DNA of 6,431 nt from an uncultured Ruminococcus sp. (GTDB lineage: Bacteria; Bacillota; Clostridia; Oscillospirales; Acutalibacteraceae), in assembly GCA_937892835.1 (NCBI GenBank), contig CALBHM010000417.1, positions 1 to 6,431 on the forward strand, in the 5' to 3' direction. Both the position numbers and the translations under genes were made by a program. Shown here one piece after another: positions 4,647 through 6,431 of the stretch (positions within the stretch are counted from its first letter, which is position 1; each line of letters starts with the position of its first letter). The notes below the pieces were generated by a model that had not been told where the DNA came from, searched no databases, and was given only the letters and a program-made list of their open reading frames with translations.

Positions 4647-6137
4647 TTATTTCTTGATAGCGTTCTTGATTACCTTCGGAAGAAGGACGAAGAGGTACTT
4701 AACAAGCATATCTACAATAGCTTTTACAAAGTTTGTAACGTATGCGCTGATATTTGAAACGTTATCGGTCGGGAGGTCTTCATAATCCTCTGCCGGCTTA
4801 TTCTGTCCGACATCCTTTTTGATGGCGTACTTATCAATGAGTGTTATCTCCTGAGTTTCGTCATCAACAAGGTAGGATTTCATAACGAGCTTGCCGCCGT
4901 CAATCTCTGTTGTCATGAAGCAGCCGCCCATGTCTCTCGTTGAAAGGCGGAAATCGCAACATTCCGGAATAGGATCAATAGCGTCATAAACTCTGTATCT
5001 CTTTGTACCTGCTGTAGCCGGAACAATATGAACAGCACCGTCCGGATTAAGTGCAAATGTTGTTTCCTCGCCGTTGAACATTTCTGTTACATACTGAACG
5101 TTCTCAACGACCTTGTCACCCTTAACCTGCTTTGATCTGTAGTAAACATGATCGTGACCTGCCTGTACAATGTCAATATCAAGCTCATCAAAGAGAGGAA
5201 GAAGAACATCTCTCATGATGATTGTGTCGGGTTTGTTGATGTTTTTGCCCTCGGAGTATGAAGCTCTGTGCATGAGAACGATTTTCCAGTCGGCGTCGGT
5301 TTTGCTCATGTCGTTAACAAGCCAGTTTCTCTGAGACTGTGTCATCGGATACATATCATTTGTGTTGATAACAGCGAAATGAGCGTTGCCGTAATCAAAT
5401 GAATAGTAAACGCCGTTAACCCAGTTTGTGTTGGACTCGGTGTTCGGGTTGCCGAGGTTAAACATGGAGTTGAAAACATTGATATTAAGCTTGTTTGTGA
5501 TGTTGCCGTCATGGTTACCTGCAACGGGAGCGATTGTGGTGTTCATGTTTGCAAATGCAAAGTTCTTGAAGTACCAGTTCCACTCGTCGTTTGTGTCGTC
5601 GTTAACGAAGTCGCCGAGGTTTACCATGAACTCATAGTTCGGAAGAGTTTTAATGGCACCCTTCATTGTTTCGGCTGCGTGTGCAAAGTTTTCGTCGCTG
5701 CTTGCCTGAACGTCGGCAATGGAGATAAATGAAAACTTGCTGTCACCGTCATCAGTTTTGAATGTGCCGTTATCGCTCCAAAGATTGAGAGATCTGTCAC
5801 CTACACGGTATGTATAGCTTGTACCCGGCTCAAGATCTTCAACCGTAACCTTGTGGCAGTAGAGATCACGGAACTTGTAAACATTTCCTGCCGAATACTC
5901 TGTTGCGTTATCGAAGTTGCCCTTGAAAGCCGAAGTTTTTACAATCTGTACATCGCTTCTTGTGTAGGTCTCGGTGTACCAGCAGAAGCCTCTTGAAGTC
6001 TGAGAATCGCCGTTAAAAGCACAGCTTACTCTTGTTACCGAATCCGTTGTTTCTGCCGATGATGCTATTGCCGAACAGCCGAAAATCATGCAGATGCAAA
6101 GAATTACGGAAATGATTTTTGTAGAAAATTTTTTCAT
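4647..6137 (-). CDS. Secreted purple-acid-phosphatase-like metallophosphoesterase
   Basis: This 496-residue protein should hydrolyse phosphoesters outside the cell. A signal peptide (1-28, cut after ASSA) is followed by a fibronectin-III-like domain of the purple acid phosphatase N-terminal type (about 34-128, with LEPGTSYTYRVG). A calcineurin-like catalytic domain then runs from about 135 to 335. Metal motifs are D142-V-Q144, G175-D176, G207-N208-H209-D210, V287-L-M-H290 and G327-H328-D329-H330. The first motif has Gln where many relatives have Gly or His. The tyrosine of the classical GDxxY motif is replaced by N179, so the enzyme should not show the purple iron-tyrosinate colour. The C-terminus (about 462-496) is a hydrophobic helix region ending in lysines. 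C21 is preceded by IFG, a poor lipobox, so a lipoprotein is less likely. The ATG has CGGAGG seven bases upstream and a strong promoter. It is convergent to the operon and monocistronic. Confidence 0.9.
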   Translation of the reverse strand: MKKFSTKIISVILCICMIFGCSAIASSAETTDSVTRVSCAFNGDSQTSRGFCWYTETYTRSDVQIVKTSAFKGNFDNATEYSAGNVYKFRDLYCHKVTVEDLEPGTSYTYRVGDRSLNLWSDNGTFKTDDGDSKFSFISIADVQASSDENFAHAAETMKGAIKTLPNYEFMVNLGDFVNDDTNDEWNWYFKNFAFANMNTTIAPVAGNHDGNITNKLNINVFNSMFNLGNPNTESNTNWVNGVYYSFDYGNAHFAVINTNDMYPMTQSQRNWLVNDMSKTDADWKIVLMHRASYSEGKNINKPDTIIMRDVLLPLFDELDIDIVQAGHDHVYYRSKQVKGDKVVENVQYVTEMFNGEETTFALNPDGAVHIVPATAGTKRYRVYDAIDPIPECCDFRLSTRDMGGCFMTTEIDGGKLVMKSYLVDDETQEITLIDKYAIKKDVGQNKPAEDYEDLPTDNVSNISAYVTNFVKAIVDMLVKYLFVLLPKVIKNAIKK

Positions 6138-6144
6138 TTAAAAA

Positions 6145-6150
6145 CCTCCG
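6145..6150 (-). promoter_or_regulatory. Ribosome binding site of the secreted phosphatase
   Basis: On the minus strand CGGAGG lies seven bases before the ATG at 6137, confirming this start. Confidence 0.8.
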
Positions 6151-6195
6151 TTTAAAATTGTTTTTATTTGGGATAATACCCCTATTTTCAAATGT

Positions 6196-6224
6196 ATTAT
6201 ACAACAAAAGCAGTTTTTAGTCAA
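6196..6224 (-). promoter_or_regulatory. Sigma-A-type promoter of the secreted phosphatase
   Basis: On the minus strand TTGACT (6224-6219), a 17-base spacer and a perfect TATAAT (6201-6196) form a near-consensus promoter. Transcription should start near 6189, giving a leader of about 50 bases. Arms of an inverted repeat (AGCAGTT/AACTGCT) lie in the spacer and just upstream of the -35. Confidence 0.85.
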
Positions 6225-6241
6225 CGTACAAAGTAACTGCT
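6209..6241. repeat. Inverted repeat bracketing the -35 of the phosphatase promoter
   Basis: AGCAGTT (6209-6215) and AACTGCT (6235-6241) are perfect 7-base inverted arms 19 bases apart, with the -35 hexamer between them. The placement would suit an operator, but arms this short can occur by chance. Confidence 0.3.
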
Positions 6242-6261
6242 GATTTTTGTGCAAAGTGCGC

Positions 6262-6296
6262 AAGAAAAACCGACACAGCTGCATTGACTGTGCCGG
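6262..6296 (-). terminator. Intrinsic terminator of the gene entering from the window end
   Basis: On the minus strand CCGGCACAG (6296-6288) pairs with CTGTGTCGG (6278-6270) through nine pairs including one G-U, around a 9-base loop. TTTTTCTT follows. It begins about 18 bases after the TAA stop at 6317-6315 and shields the phosphatase promoter from read-through. Confidence 0.85.
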
Positions 6297-6314
6297 GAGA
6301 TAAACATTATTTGG

Positions 6315-6431
6315 TTATGCTTTCTTTGCGAAAAGATTTGCAAAGCTGAAGTTGATGTAAAACTTATTAAGCTTGTGCTCGTCATGCTTATAAAACCAGT
6401 TTACAAGCAGTCCGCCGATAACTCCGCCGAT
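6315..6431 (-). CDS. C-terminal fragment of an unrecognised, possibly membrane-associated protein
   Basis: The minus-strand frame is open from the window edge to TAA at 6317-6315, giving 38 residues. It is too short to have been listed as a full open frame, but a strong terminator follows directly, which supports a real gene end. It starts with IGGVIGGLLVNWF, a glycine-zipper-like hydrophobic stretch that could be the end of a membrane helix. A charged segment (KHDEHK) follows, then an aromatic-rich tail ending in AKKA. The start, size and family are outside the window, so no function is assigned. Confidence 0.65.
   Translation of the reverse strand: MGGVIGGLLVNWFYKHDEHKLNKFYINFSFANLFAKKA

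Noticed and set aside
6061..6090. Lipoprotein signal at C21 of the secreted phosphatase
   Set aside because: The residues before the cysteine are IFG; Phe at position -2 does not suit a lipobox, and a good ASSA cleavage site follows.
6157..6190. Possible small hairpin or riboswitch in the phosphatase leader (GGGTATTATCCC)
   Set aside because: Only three GC pairs form around a six-base loop, and the leader of about 50 bases is too short for a known riboswitch.
6209..6241. Pho box for phosphate control of the phosphatase
   Set aside because: TTACTT and GTTGAC are a loose approximation to TTAACA-like repeats; the match is too poor to claim.

Overview
The window looks like chromosomal DNA of a gut-type, low-to-moderate GC Gram-positive of the class Clostridia, probably a Ruminococcus-like Oscillospiraceae member. 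The grounds are strong GGAGG-type ribosome binding sites, Gram-positive signal peptides, intrinsic hairpin terminators with T-tracts, sigma-A-like promoters, and a type I dockerin on a secreted enzyme. This assignment is inferred from style, not from a database match. No rRNA, tRNA, CRISPR array, insertion sequence or phage gene was seen.

Layout: bases 1-214 hold the 3' end of a plus-strand gene that resembles the swivel (DUF126-like) part of aconitase X. It is closed by a hairpin terminator (227-275) lying directly against the ribosome binding site of a 217-residue membrane-anchored protein of unknown function (287-940), which has its own terminator-like hairpin. A clear promoter region (1005-1055) then starts an apparent three-gene operon. 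Its genes are a secreted GH25 muramidase with three Ig-like repeats and a C-terminal type I dockerin (1086-3212), a small cytosolic calcineurin-type metallophosphoesterase (3218-3919), and a seven-helix TRIC/UPF0126-family membrane protein (3921-4589). Intergenic gaps are 5 and 1 bases.

A strong bidirectional terminator (4600-4637) separates this operon from convergent minus-strand genes: a secreted purple-acid-phosphatase-like metallophosphoesterase (4647-6137) with its own promoter (6196-6224), and, cut by the window end, the last 38 codons of an unrecognised gene (6315-6431) with its own terminator (6262-6296).

The most interesting object is the dockerin-bearing lysozyme. It links peptidoglycan cleavage to a cohesin-dockerin surface assembly and is co-transcribed with a phosphoesterase and a putative cation channel. 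A second point is that the secreted phosphatase lacks the tyrosine that makes classical purple acid phosphatases purple, and ends in a cationic, hydrophobic helix. No wholly new system can be claimed from this sequence alone. No gene-free stretch longer than 300 bases occurs.
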